Source: an uncultured Bacteroidales bacterium (GTDB lineage Bacteria > Bacteroidota > Bacteroidia > Bacteroidales > UBA932). Taken from it: a stretch of DNA of 39,236 nt. Made by a program: the position numbers and the translations under genes. The first letter of the stretch is position 1; each line of letters begins with the position of its first letter. A model generated the notes under the pieces. It searched no databases and was not told the origin of the DNA. It saw only the letters and a program-made list of their open reading frames with translations. The stretch covers positions 1 to 39,236 of the forward strand of contig CALVAD010000013.1 of NCBI GenBank assembly GCA_944325495.1, written 5' to 3'. Positions 24,287 through 31,268 of this stretch are shown here, piece after piece.

Positions 24287-24646
24287 ATGAATATAACTAA
24301 ATCACAATACGAGTTCGCTTTGTCAAAGATCGAGGAGCTGCTGCCTCTGGTGCCGGAAGATGCTTCCGCAGAAGACAAGGACGCCGTGGAACTTTCCATT
24401 CTGTCCGATGTGGTCATCGAATATGAAAAGGAGCATTTCCCGATAGGCAAGCCGACGGTAGCCCAGCTCGTGGAACTGGCTCTGGAGGAAAAGAACATGA
24501 CCCAGAAGCAGCTTGCGGAGGAAATCGGAGTCAGCCCCTCCCGTATCAGCGACTATGTCAACGGAAGAGCCGAACCGACCTTGAAAATAGCCAGTTCCCT
24601 TTGCAAGGTGCTTGATATCCAGCCGTCGGCGATGCTGGGGTTGTGA
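24287..24646 (+). CDS. higA: HigA-type antitoxin (XRE-family HTH)
   Basis: A 119-residue antitoxin. The N-terminal half (residues 1-65, acidic) is probably the toxin-contact region. Residues about 70-117 form an XRE helix-turn-helix with MTQKQLAEEIGVSPSRISDY and LKIASSLCKVLDI. It should neutralise HigB and repress the module's promoter. It ends 12 bases before the convergent stop of the HTH-like membrane gene. Confidence 0.92.
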   Translation: MNITKSQYEFALSKIEELLPLVPEDASAEDKDAVELSILSDVVIEYEKEHFPIGKPTVAQLVELALEEKNMTQKQLAEEIGVSPSRISDYVNGRAEPTLKIASSLCKVLDIQPSAMLGL

Positions 24647-24658
24647 TCACTTTTGTTT

Positions 24659-25486
24659 TCAGTTTTCCTGACCGAATTTGTCTTCGTAAGCTTGCCTGCG
24701 TTCCTCGGAGGTGAGATGGGTCATCAGGATCATGGCCAGGTCCCGGCATTCTATGAAAAGCGCGTTGTTGTGTATGGTGCGTAGGGTGTCGTTGTCTGGA
24801 AAGGTTTCGGATATTCTTCTGCTGATATAGGGCTTCATATAGTCGAAGGCTATACGGAAATATGCAGAATCGCATTTCTCGACATACTGGTACAGCGGCA
24901 GTTCATTGCGCATGGCCATCACCGAATCCGTCATGTGCTTTACTTTCATGATGCAGTCGGACCGTATTTCTTGATACTTTGCTTCGTCAATTTCCGCCTG
25001 TGTTCTCACCGGAGAAGACTTGATGATTGAGATGGTATCACGGATGAGAGTGCGGGTGCCGTTTGGGACATCTCCTCTGTATGCAGACATCATGTTGTCA
25101 ATGCGGGCCGACAGAAGGATGCAGACGACGGTAAGCACAATGCTGACAGCTGTGAGGAACAGGATCAGCTTTTTTTGCTTATGTATCTTGGAATGTGATG
25201 TGCCTCCGTCGGACTCTGAAGGTCGGAAGTTCCTGCAGAAGTCGCTCCATCCTGCGTATCCTACATAACGGGAGAGGATGGACAGGGTGGTGGCACTCGG
25301 TTCGGCATCGTATTTCACATATCCGAAAACGCGTTTCAAGGTTGAGGGACTTACCGTTTCGGATATGCCCTGCTGTATGGCCATGGAAAGCGTATCGAAA
25401 TCGGCTGCGGCCTCGACGGTCCGGCCGAATTTCCTGACGACTTCCTTCTTCAGGTTTTCGATATGTCTTTTTTTGTCTTGTGTCAT
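24659..25486 (-). CDS. HTH-like single-pass membrane protein, unknown function
   Basis: A 275-residue protein I cannot assign to a named family. Residues 1-80 look like a DNA-binding or death-fold-like helical domain: basic and helical, with SPSTLKRVFGYVKYDAEPS and TLSILSRYVGYAGWSDFC reminiscent of helix-turn-helix regulators. A linker leads to one membrane helix (about 107-127, LILFLTAVSIVLTVVCILL), followed by a helical C-terminal domain ending YEDKFGQEN. Topology suggests a cytoplasmic N-terminus and a periplasmic C-terminus, a possible membrane-bound regulator. Degraded copies of its tail lie at 23744 and 30320. The start ATG 25486 follows a near-consensus TAGATTTA. Confidence 0.75.
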   Translation of the reverse strand: MTQDKKRHIENLKKEVVRKFGRTVEAAADFDTLSMAIQQGISETVSPSTLKRVFGYVKYDAEPSATTLSILSRYVGYAGWSDFCRNFRPSESDGGTSHSKIHKQKKLILFLTAVSIVLTVVCILLSARIDNMMSAYRGDVPNGTRTLIRDTISIIKSSPVRTQAEIDEAKYQEIRSDCIMKVKHMTDSVMAMRNELPLYQYVEKCDSAYFRIAFDYMKPYISRRISETFPDNDTLRTIHNNALFIECRDLAMILMTHLTSEERRQAYEDKFGQEN

Positions 25487-25605
25487 TTTCTGCTTTGTCC
25501 TGATCCGACCGGCGGAAAAACGGATGTAAATCTACGTTTTTTCTCCCAATAATCATGTGCTGGAAGCGTGGCAGGCGGTTTGAACTGAATTGAGCCGATA
25601 TGAAA

Positions 25606-25636
25606 TTTGATATTAAACCACCACTATGTACTTTTG
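25606..25636 (+). promoter_or_regulatory. Promoter 1 upstream of the candidate structured RNA
   Basis: TTTG (25606-25609), a 19-bp spacer and TACTTTTG (25629-25636), a full consensus match. Confidence 0.6.
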
Positions 25637-25686
25637 CGAAGAATGAAAAGTACAAGCAGTCCGTATTGCGAAGCCAATAAAAACAT

Positions 25687-25694
25687 TATCTTTG
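25687..25694 (+). promoter_or_regulatory. Promoter 2 (-7 element) of the candidate structured RNA
   Basis: TATCTTTG, with TTG at 25665-25667 about 19 bases upstream as a partial -33 element. It predicts a transcript starting near 25701. Confidence 0.5.
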
Positions 25695-25700
25695 TAGAAC

Positions 25701-25880
25701 CGGTGAAGGCCGGCGGCCGGACAAGGAGGTCCGGAGAAAAGATAATACTGATTAGTGAATCTTAGGATTCCCTGGACAACAAAACCGCCAATTTTGTCCC
25801 GGCTCCATGAGCCGGAAAACCCAAGGGAAAACAAGAGCCACGGTCTGCATAGTCGTATGTGCGGACTGCTTGTTTTTCAT
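25701..25880 (+). ncRNA. Candidate structured RNA of about 180 bases, no known family recognised
   Basis: Between tandem promoters and the nuclease gene lies a segment dense in hairpins and without a credible reading frame. CCGG/CCGG is near the 5' end. CCGGAC/GTCCGG encloses AAGGAG. CCGGCTC/GAGCCGG has a 3-base loop (25799-25815). A 3' hairpin pairs AAAACAAG (25828-25835) with CTTGTTTT (25869-25876), has an inner GTC..GAC stem and ends in T residues. It could be an independent small RNA, or a riboswitch or attenuator leader of the downstream operon. It does not match tmRNA, RNase P, SRP or cobalamin riboswitch signatures as far as I can judge. Confidence 0.45.
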
Positions 25881-25898
25881 TATGGGTTATGGCGCTTG

Positions 25899-25946
25899 GC
25901 GGTGCCTGTTGTTCTGATGGAAGACGGCAGGTTCCGCACTTTTTTA
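25899..25946 (+). terminator. Terminator-like hairpin before the nuclease gene
   Basis: GCGGTGCCTG (25899-25908) pairs with CAGGTTCCGC (25928-25937) with one central mismatch, followed by ACTTTTTT. It lies 13 bases before the ATG at 25959, so it could end the upstream RNA or act as an attenuator of the operon. Confidence 0.5.
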
Positions 25947-25958
25947 TGACCATACATA

Positions 25959-27035
25959 ATGAATGACGATATGAACAGCAGACCGAATTTATTCCAAATC
26001 GCGACATCTGAACTTTCGCAGGACGCGTTTTTCTCGTGGCTCATGCAGTGGGCAGATCCGTCCAACATTCAGGAAGATCCGACACTTTGCGCAATCGGAC
26101 AGGATTTTGTCCGTTTACTTCTCGGTAAAAGCCGAGACTGTGATGATATCATGGAAATAGATAAAGTCGTTGTCCGAAGGCAGGTTGCCATTATGCAGGA
26201 CGGGCCGCGAAAACGGAAGGGCTTCATGGATATCTGGGTGGAAGTCAATGACCGCTTTCTGTTAGTTATCGAGGATAAGACAGGTACGGCCGAGCATTCC
26301 GGGCAGCTGGATTTCTATAAGGAAACAGCGGAGAAACACTGCACTGGGAAGAATATGCTTCCGTCTTTGATTTACATCAAAACACAGGATGAGACAAAAT
26401 CCAGGATAAATGTCGTTGAGGAGAAGGGCTTTCGGTTCGTGAGCAGAAAAGATTTGCTGCTTTTTTTCAAAGAACATCCTGTTGACAATGACATTTACGG
26501 AGATTTCGTTTCAAATCTTGACCGTATAGAGGCATCGTCCGCATCATTCCGGACTCGCCCGATAGGGGAATGGTCATGGGGAAGCTGGTGCGGTTTCCTG
26601 TCCTATCTGGATGAAGTAAGGGATAAGAACGACTGGGGAGAATGGAAATATGTCGCCAATCCGTCGGGAGGTTTTCTCGGAGCATGTTGGCATTTCCTTA
26701 AATGGAGAGATTACATGGTTTATCTTCAGATCGAACAGAATATCCATGAGAACAAATTCGGGACTTGCAGGTTATGTTTCAAGATTCAGCATGTCAAGGA
26801 AGAGAATTTGAAAACAAGGAATGAATGGGCGAAAATCATATTAGCACATGCGGCGGAATGCGGTTTCAAGGAAATCCGGCCGGCAAAATGCCGTAAGGGC
26901 GAAAACATGACGGTGGCTGTCATTGATCGCACGGACTGGCTCGGCCCGGACGACGGCGTCGTCGATCTGGAGCAGGTGGTCGCAAGGCTTCATAGATACG
27001 AGAAGTTTCTTGATGAGTGTGCGGAAGCCATATGA
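25959..27035 (+). CDS. PD-(D/E)XK nuclease superfamily protein
   Basis: A 358-residue protein whose N-terminal half carries a PD-(D/E)XK core of the PDDEXK_4 type: Asp91 in GFMDIWVEV and Glu105-Asp-Lys107 in LLVIEDKTGT, with preceding helix FFSWLMQWADPSN. The C-terminal half (about 190-355) has no motif I know. Homologues are hypothetical nuclease-like proteins common in accessory regions, and a defence or DNA-processing role is plausible but unproven. It is the first gene of an AT-rich same-strand run and is preceded by a candidate structured RNA and a terminator-like hairpin. The lipoprotein gene follows after 27 bases. Confidence 0.78.
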   Translation: MNDDMNSRPNLFQIATSELSQDAFFSWLMQWADPSNIQEDPTLCAIGQDFVRLLLGKSRDCDDIMEIDKVVVRRQVAIMQDGPRKRKGFMDIWVEVNDRFLLVIEDKTGTAEHSGQLDFYKETAEKHCTGKNMLPSLIYIKTQDETKSRINVVEEKGFRFVSRKDLLLFFKEHPVDNDIYGDFVSNLDRIEASSASFRTRPIGEWSWGSWCGFLSYLDEVRDKNDWGEWKYVANPSGGFLGACWHFLKWRDYMVYLQIEQNIHENKFGTCRLCFKIQHVKEENLKTRNEWAKIILAHAAECGFKEIRPAKCRKGENMTVAVIDRTDWLGPDDGVVDLEQVVARLHRYEKFLDECAEAI

Positions 27036-27062
27036 TAGAAAAGTCAATTTAATTTTCAGATT

Positions 27063-27707
27063 ATGAAAAATTCTATTTCGATTTCCACAAGGAAAAGCGC
27101 ATTTGCAGTTTGTAGTCTGCTTATGGTGCTGACTGTAAGTTCATGTAAACCATCTGTTGACACGGATATATGGGAGAACGGGATCCGTCCAGAAATGGAG
27201 AGTCATAAAGTATATCTGATGATTCAAGAACAGCTTGATGAATATTGCTTTACTGAAATGGATGTCAACCTGATCGATCCATCTCCGGAATCACACATAG
27301 TAGATGCAATAGATTATGTTGAATCTTATATTGCAGATTCGCTGGATTCGTATTCTGACATACGATATCTTTACGATGCACTGTCGCAAAAAGATGAAGC
27401 AGGAGAGCTCAATATTGAATATAGCGCTGAAGAGCAAGTAGCGAAGGCCTGGTTCAGTGCAATGGGGATTAGTCTGGGTGATTGGACAAAAGAATACGCA
27501 TTGCAAATCGCTCGATATATTCAAGATGAATTTGAAGACATTTCTATTGAGCTGGATACTCCTGAGTATGTAAGAAAGACGACGGACCGAATTACTTATT
27601 CAGTCTATTGTCCAACATATAATGAGACTTATACGCTGACATGTGATCGCAATTCTGGAGATTTTTCGTGGGATCTGACACCAATAGAATTATCAACCTC
27701 AAAATAA
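27063..27707 (+). CDS. Lipoprotein of unknown function (1 of 3 in the run)
   Basis: A 214-residue protein with a lipoprotein signal (lipobox VSSC, Cys28). The mature part is acidic (many Asp/Glu/Ser/Tyr) and mostly helical early (residues 40-125), ending in a short beta-rich part with RITYSVYCPTYNETYTLTC. No family recognised. Base composition is clearly more AT-rich than the core genes, and it ends 6 bases before the next lipoprotein gene, indicating co-transcription. Confidence 0.75.
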   Translation: MKNSISISTRKSAFAVCSLLMVLTVSSCKPSVDTDIWENGIRPEMESHKVYLMIQEQLDEYCFTEMDVNLIDPSPESHIVDAIDYVESYIADSLDSYSDIRYLYDALSQKDEAGELNIEYSAEEQVAKAWFSAMGISLGDWTKEYALQIARYIQDEFEDISIELDTPEYVRKTTDRITYSVYCPTYNETYTLTCDRNSGDFSWDLTPIELSTSK

Positions 27708-27713
27708 ATAAAA

Positions 27714-28487
27714 ATGAAAAAATTTTTAATTGGCGCGATTTGCATAGTGGTGCTGTGCAGTTGTAGTTCGAAGAAGAAAGAGGCCGAATACTGGAAAGGC
27801 TGGGTGGCAATGAATGCATATGGCTACTCTCTTCAAAAAGATTATAAGGAGCATTATAACTATCACATGGAATTTTCCCCATTGTTTTCCGAGAATGAAA
27901 CTACTGTTGTTCTTGATGGTTATTGGGGAATCTCATGGCTTGAAAAGGATTTGACTAATTTGGCTTCCAAAATGTATGAAGATATGATAGATGAAGTCAT
28001 ATCAAGCTATTCTTCTTATGTTGAGGACAGAATGAAATCAGTATCTACAAAAGGAATAATTGCAGAAGCCATCGATAATTGTCTCACCGATCATACGAAG
28101 AGTAGCAGTGGCGGGGAAAAATATTACAATGTATATCAGGACCTGCCGGACGAGGCGGGCGAAAAGTATAAAGGACGCATGGGAATTGTATCCTACAGTA
28201 TTGATTGGCTTGTCAATGATGAGAACAATCTCAATAAATTGAATACAAATCTTATCGGATTTTGTGGAAATTATAAGGATTTCTATGAGTTTGTAATGAA
28301 ATCAGTGTCTGTCATTGACATTGAAAAAGCCGGGAAACGGTCGGGTGCGAAGATGTATGATGTCACATACAAGATATCATACGGCAATTCATCAGGTTAC
28401 GCCCTATGCAGGATTCTGATAAACAAGAAAGATTCGGAAATAGAGCTTGTCGACAAAAGCGAAAATCTTCTGGATTTGACTTATTAA
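27714..28487 (+). CDS. Lipoprotein of unknown function (2 of 3)
   Basis: A 257-residue protein with a short lipoprotein signal (VLCSC, Cys near residue 17) followed by a lysine patch (SSKKKE). The mature part includes the aromatic-rich GYWGISWLEKDL and a final beta-rich domain DVTYKISYGNSSGYALCRILI. No known family. It starts 6 bases after the first lipoprotein gene and ends 10 bases before the third. AT-rich. Confidence 0.74.
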   Translation: MKKFLIGAICIVVLCSCSSKKKEAEYWKGWVAMNAYGYSLQKDYKEHYNYHMEFSPLFSENETTVVLDGYWGISWLEKDLTNLASKMYEDMIDEVISSYSSYVEDRMKSVSTKGIIAEAIDNCLTDHTKSSSGGEKYYNVYQDLPDEAGEKYKGRMGIVSYSIDWLVNDENNLNKLNTNLIGFCGNYKDFYEFVMKSVSVIDIEKAGKRSGAKMYDVTYKISYGNSSGYALCRILINKKDSEIELVDKSENLLDLTY

Positions 28488-28497
28488 TCTTTTTATT

Positions 28498-29574
28498 ATG
28501 AAAACCAAATTGTTGCAATGTGGCGTCATCGCATTGTCAGCGGTACTTCTGGCCGGATGTTCTTCAGAACAGAAAGCTGAGGCGCCTGTAACGGACAGTG
28601 TTTTATTGTATTATGGAAGTCTTATGTCCGATGCGGCAGGAACCGGATATGAAGCTGAGAGTTTCGCCGCATTATATGGATTGCCGAAAGAAATTTTCCC
28701 CGTAAAGCCGTTTGACGGGATGTCCGGAAAGGTCAAAGGAGTCATCGTCCGGACTGAAGACCAATACGGAGAGACTGATCCGGACATAATAGTCTATAAT
28801 GAAAACGGATTCAAGACAAAGGCTGAATATACCGATAAGTATGACCGTTATGAATACGAATTCTCCATGAATTGGACAAGTGACGATAAACTTGTAGAAG
28901 AAAGCAGACTGTTGCATGAAGATGCTGAGGGCGGATATGATGCGGTATATTCTATTGACGGTATTCTTGACCGTTCAGCTGAAGTGAGCTTTGACGGAAA
29001 CAAAAGACCTGTCAACAGATGCATATATTGGCATACGGAGTATGAAGAGGACGAATCAGGCGATGAATACCTCGTGCCTGCCAAGAAGCCGCAACTGTAT
29101 TCTGAGGAGAATTGGAAATATGATGCTTATGGAAATATCGTAGAATACGCAATATCGTTGTGGGGAAGAACCCCCGACAAATGGTCAATGACATACTCGG
29201 AAGATGGCAAATCCATGCTCGCTGCCGTTCATGTCCATTCTGACGGAACGGAAGAAAAAATAAGATACAGATATTATGACGGTATGCCCGAGAAACCAGC
29301 TGAAATAACTTTTTACGATGAAAATGGTAAAAGGCAAAAACGGCACTGGTTATCTTATGATGACGCAGGTAATCTTGTAGAAGCCGTGATTGAAAACACT
29401 GGTGAATTTTCACAGGAGATATTCGGAGCAGGAGGATTGAGATTAAAATATTCTACTCCGACTCATAATAGTACGGTATCTTATGAATTTGATGCCATTG
29501 GAAATTGGACAAAACGGACTGAAAATTCAGATTATGGGACTTCTGTAGAAGAAAGACAAATAACTTATTATTAA
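28498..29574 (+). CDS. Lipoprotein with YD/RHS-like repeats (3 of 3)
   Basis: A 358-residue protein with a clear lipobox (LLAGC, Cys21). The C-terminal two thirds contain degenerate repeats of the form Y/F-D-x-x-G-N: YDAYGNIVEYA, YDDAGNLVEAV and FDAIGNWTKRT, each followed by a strand ending in Tyr. This is the pattern of YD/RHS-like beta-sheet repeats found in Bacteroidales surface lipoproteins. It lacks an RHS core motif and a toxin tip, so I do not call it an RHS toxin. It probably faces the periplasm or cell surface. Confidence 0.76.
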   Translation: MKTKLLQCGVIALSAVLLAGCSSEQKAEAPVTDSVLLYYGSLMSDAAGTGYEAESFAALYGLPKEIFPVKPFDGMSGKVKGVIVRTEDQYGETDPDIIVYNENGFKTKAEYTDKYDRYEYEFSMNWTSDDKLVEESRLLHEDAEGGYDAVYSIDGILDRSAEVSFDGNKRPVNRCIYWHTEYEEDESGDEYLVPAKKPQLYSEENWKYDAYGNIVEYAISLWGRTPDKWSMTYSEDGKSMLAAVHVHSDGTEEKIRYRYYDGMPEKPAEITFYDENGKRQKRHWLSYDDAGNLVEAVIENTGEFSQEIFGAGGLRLKYSTPTHNSTVSYEFDAIGNWTKRTENSDYGTSVEERQITYY

Positions 29575-29588
29575 TCAATTGAATTATC

Positions 29589-29717
29589 ATGGAAGAAAAC
29601 AGGCTAAGGAACAATTGGAAAACTTATTTGATTCCAATTACTTTTATCATGTTGCTGATTGATTTGGGATTAGCAATAGCAGTTATTGCTAAAATTGGGA
29701 ACTTCATCGTCTTTTGA
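29589..29717 (+). CDS. Small membrane protein, 42 residues
   Basis: ATG 29589 to TGA 29715-29717. The sequence begins MEENRLRNNWKTYLIPITF and continues with one strongly hydrophobic helix (about residues 15-37) and a very short tail. It lies 14 bases after the third lipoprotein gene and 23 bases before the next small membrane gene, all on one strand. No family recognised. Confidence 0.55.
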   Translation: MEENRLRNNWKTYLIPITFIMLLIDLGLAIAVIAKIGNFIVF

Positions 29718-29740
29718 CAGCATTAAATTGTTTTGAAAAA

Positions 29741-29929
29741 ATGGAAGATTTAAAAAAGATAATTAGAAATTTTGATTGGACCAATCTTGTTCCAGTGTTA
29801 TTTGTCATATCATTAGTGTTGCTCATCCTTTTAAGTATAACCGTCGGGCAGATGAATGCCGCTCTGTCTTCACTTGAGGATTTTGTCTTAAATGGTTTGG
29901 ATGAAGCAATTGATGCGATCGACTGGTAA
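29741..29929 (+). CDS. Small membrane protein, 62 residues
   Basis: ATG 29741 starts MEDLKKIIRNFDWTNLVPVL. One membrane helix (about residues 17-37) is followed by an amphipathic acidic tail (LEDFVLNGLDEAIDAIDW). An in-frame TTG at 29714 overlaps the previous stop, but ATG is preferred. The next gene follows after 7 bases. The function is unknown; small size and charge are reminiscent of holin-like or regulatory membrane peptides, but that is speculation. Confidence 0.6.
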   Translation: MEDLKKIIRNFDWTNLVPVLFVISLVLLILLSITVGQMNAALSSLEDFVLNGLDEAIDAIDW

Positions 29930-29936
29930 TTAAAAA

Positions 29937-30293
29937 ATGAACAAAATGAATAAGGTAGTTAAAATATTAAGCATAGTTGGAACCGTTCTATTTATAGTAT
30001 TGGTTATTTTGACATTTTCAATAGAAATCGACACCGATACGCTTGAATCTTTGGGCTTGGTATCACAACTTGGTGGGGGCTATAATGTCGAAGATACTTT
30101 CTATGGTGTATATGGAATTGCAGTAATTGCAAGTATATTTGGATTGGTGCTGTCTGTCTGTGGAATCTTTATTCCATACAATACCAAAAAAGACAAGACT
30201 AAGGAATTGCTTGAACTTGGCCAACTGAAAGAGAAAGGGATTTTGAATGACGAAGAATTTGAGGCTAAGAAACGTAAATTATTAGCAAAGTGA
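29937..30293 (+). CDS. Membrane protein with C-terminal SHOCT domain
   Basis: A 118-residue protein with two membrane helices (about 9-29 and 58-78) and a C-terminal SHOCT module (about 88-117: LLELGQLKEKGILNDEEFEA, then KKRKLLAK). SHOCT is a short oligomerisation domain common at the ends of bacterial membrane proteins. It is the last gene of the AT-rich run; relic 3 of the HTH-like gene tail starts about 25 bases downstream. Confidence 0.78.
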   Translation: MNKMNKVVKILSIVGTVLFIVLVILTFSIEIDTDTLESLGLVSQLGGGYNVEDTFYGVYGIAVIASIFGLVLSVCGIFIPYNTKKDKTKELLELGQLKEKGILNDEEFEAKKRKLLAK

Positions 30294-30319
30294 TTTGTTG
30301 CAAAACTGAAATAGTCTGT

Positions 30320-30394
30320 CTGACCGAACTTGTCCTCGTATGTCCGTTTGTGTCCCTATGCAGTGATATGGATCATCATGACTATAGTCACTGC
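30320..30394 (-). pseudogene. Relic 3: decayed 3' end of the HTH-like membrane-protein gene
   Basis: The minus strand gives MMIHITA, an in-frame stop, then GHKRTYEDKFGQTD, matching the LMTHLTAEERRQAYEDKFGQ tail. It is more diverged than relic 1 and shares with it the extra GTCTGACCG context (QT rather than QE), so it is closer to relic 1 than to the intact gene. Confidence 0.72.
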
Positions 30395-30468
30395 TGAATC
30401 CGTTATCTCCGCCGGACAGAAAAGGCAACCGGATTACAAATCATAAGTGGTTGAAATCTGACTGTGTG

Positions 30469-30600
30469 TTCAGAGATTAGAATCAGTCGAACTTCAATAT
30501 TTTATTGAAGCGCCCAGCGCAAGCTGAACACCCTGATCGCCTTTGACAGCGTGAGGTGATTTGATAAGATGCTGCGACTCAATCGACTCCAATCTCTGAA
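30469..30600. repeat. 132-bp element with inverted ends, MITE-like
   Basis: TTCAGAGATT..AGTCGA at the left end pairs with TCGACT..AATCTCTGAA at the right end (a 4-base length difference inside), enclosing an AT hairpin at 30492-30510. No target-site duplication is visible and there is no second copy in the window. Confidence 0.35.
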
Positions 30601-30697
30601 TCCGCAATCAGATTTGAATGACGCACCTCTGATACATATCGCCGTGTGCTGGAAGCCCGCCCCCGCTGAAGTTTCGTCTGATCTTGTCGGGAGATGT

Positions 30698-31255
30698 CTA
30701 TTTCCTGATCTGAATCGGAACCGCCTTGTATCCGAGGCGCTGGAGCTCGATGCCGGCGCCTATTCTGTATAGTACCGAATAGGAGCGCGTGAGCACGAAG
30801 AAACCGCGCTCGGTCTGGGTCTCGATGCCCTCGTGGCGCAGCAGTCCGAGGGTGGCCGTCGCGCAGCTGAGCAGGGTGTCCGAGATTCTTTTCGCCTCCT
30901 TGCCGTCGAGCCTGAGGCCCAGCAGGTCGCGCAGCACATGCTCGTCCATGTCGTCCCAGCCGCGTGAACCGTAGAACGAGGAGTAGGAGTCGTTCTTGTG
31001 CGCCTGCCAGTCCACGTCCCACCAGTGAGCCACGCCGATTCCGAGGAAAGCGGCCCAGGAGATTGCGGCTTCCGGATACTGGTTGAAGTTCTCCACCGCG
31101 TCGGCTACATAGTCCTTTATGTAGTCGTCCCATTTGCCGTCGATGTCGTCGGACTGCAGCAGCGTGTCGCCGACGAGCCCGGCTCCGCGGCATATCTTCA
31201 GGAGGCCGTTTTCGAGAATGGTCTCGAATGAATCATAGAATGCACTGTCTGTCAT
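30698..31255 (-). CDS. Conserved hypothetical protein downstream of relA
   Basis: A 185-residue, tryptophan- and aspartate-rich protein (GIGVAHWWDVDWQAHKND, GSRGWDDMDEHVL) with no signal peptide or membrane segment. I do not recognise a characterised family. It starts 13 bases after the RelA/SpoT stop, so the two are probably co-transcribed and it may act in stress physiology; that is inference from context only. The start ATG 31255 is the first plausible one. Confidence 0.75.
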   Translation of the reverse strand: MTDSAFYDSFETILENGLLKICRGAGLVGDTLLQSDDIDGKWDDYIKDYVADAVENFNQYPEAAISWAAFLGIGVAHWWDVDWQAHKNDSYSSFYGSRGWDDMDEHVLRDLLGLRLDGKEAKRISDTLLSCATATLGLLRHEGIETQTERGFFVLTRSYSVLYRIGAGIELQRLGYKAVPIQIRK

Positions 31256-31268
31256 TTTCTTTTCAGTT

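Larger units (their letters stand above)
30294..30697. other. 400-bp gene-free stretch with relic and inverted repeats
   Basis: It contains relic 3 (30320-30394), a hairpin CTTCAATA/TATTGAAG (30492-30510), and a wider inverted repeat pairing TTCAGAGATT (30469-30478) plus AGTCGA with TCGACT plus AATCTCTGAA (ending 30600). No credible gene. Confidence 0.5.

Noticed and set aside
25701-25880. Cobalamin riboswitch or group II intron domain V
   Set aside because: A GCCAC segment and an AGC-start hairpin look faintly similar, but the surrounding conserved boxes are missing.
28498-29574. RHS/YD-repeat polymorphic toxin
   Set aside because: Only a few degenerate YD-like repeats occur; there is no RHS core motif, toxin tip or immunity gene, and the protein is a lipoprotein.
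22813-30697. Prophage or integrative conjugative element
   Set aside because: No integrase, relaxase, tra or phage structural genes are present; cargo genes alone do not support the call.
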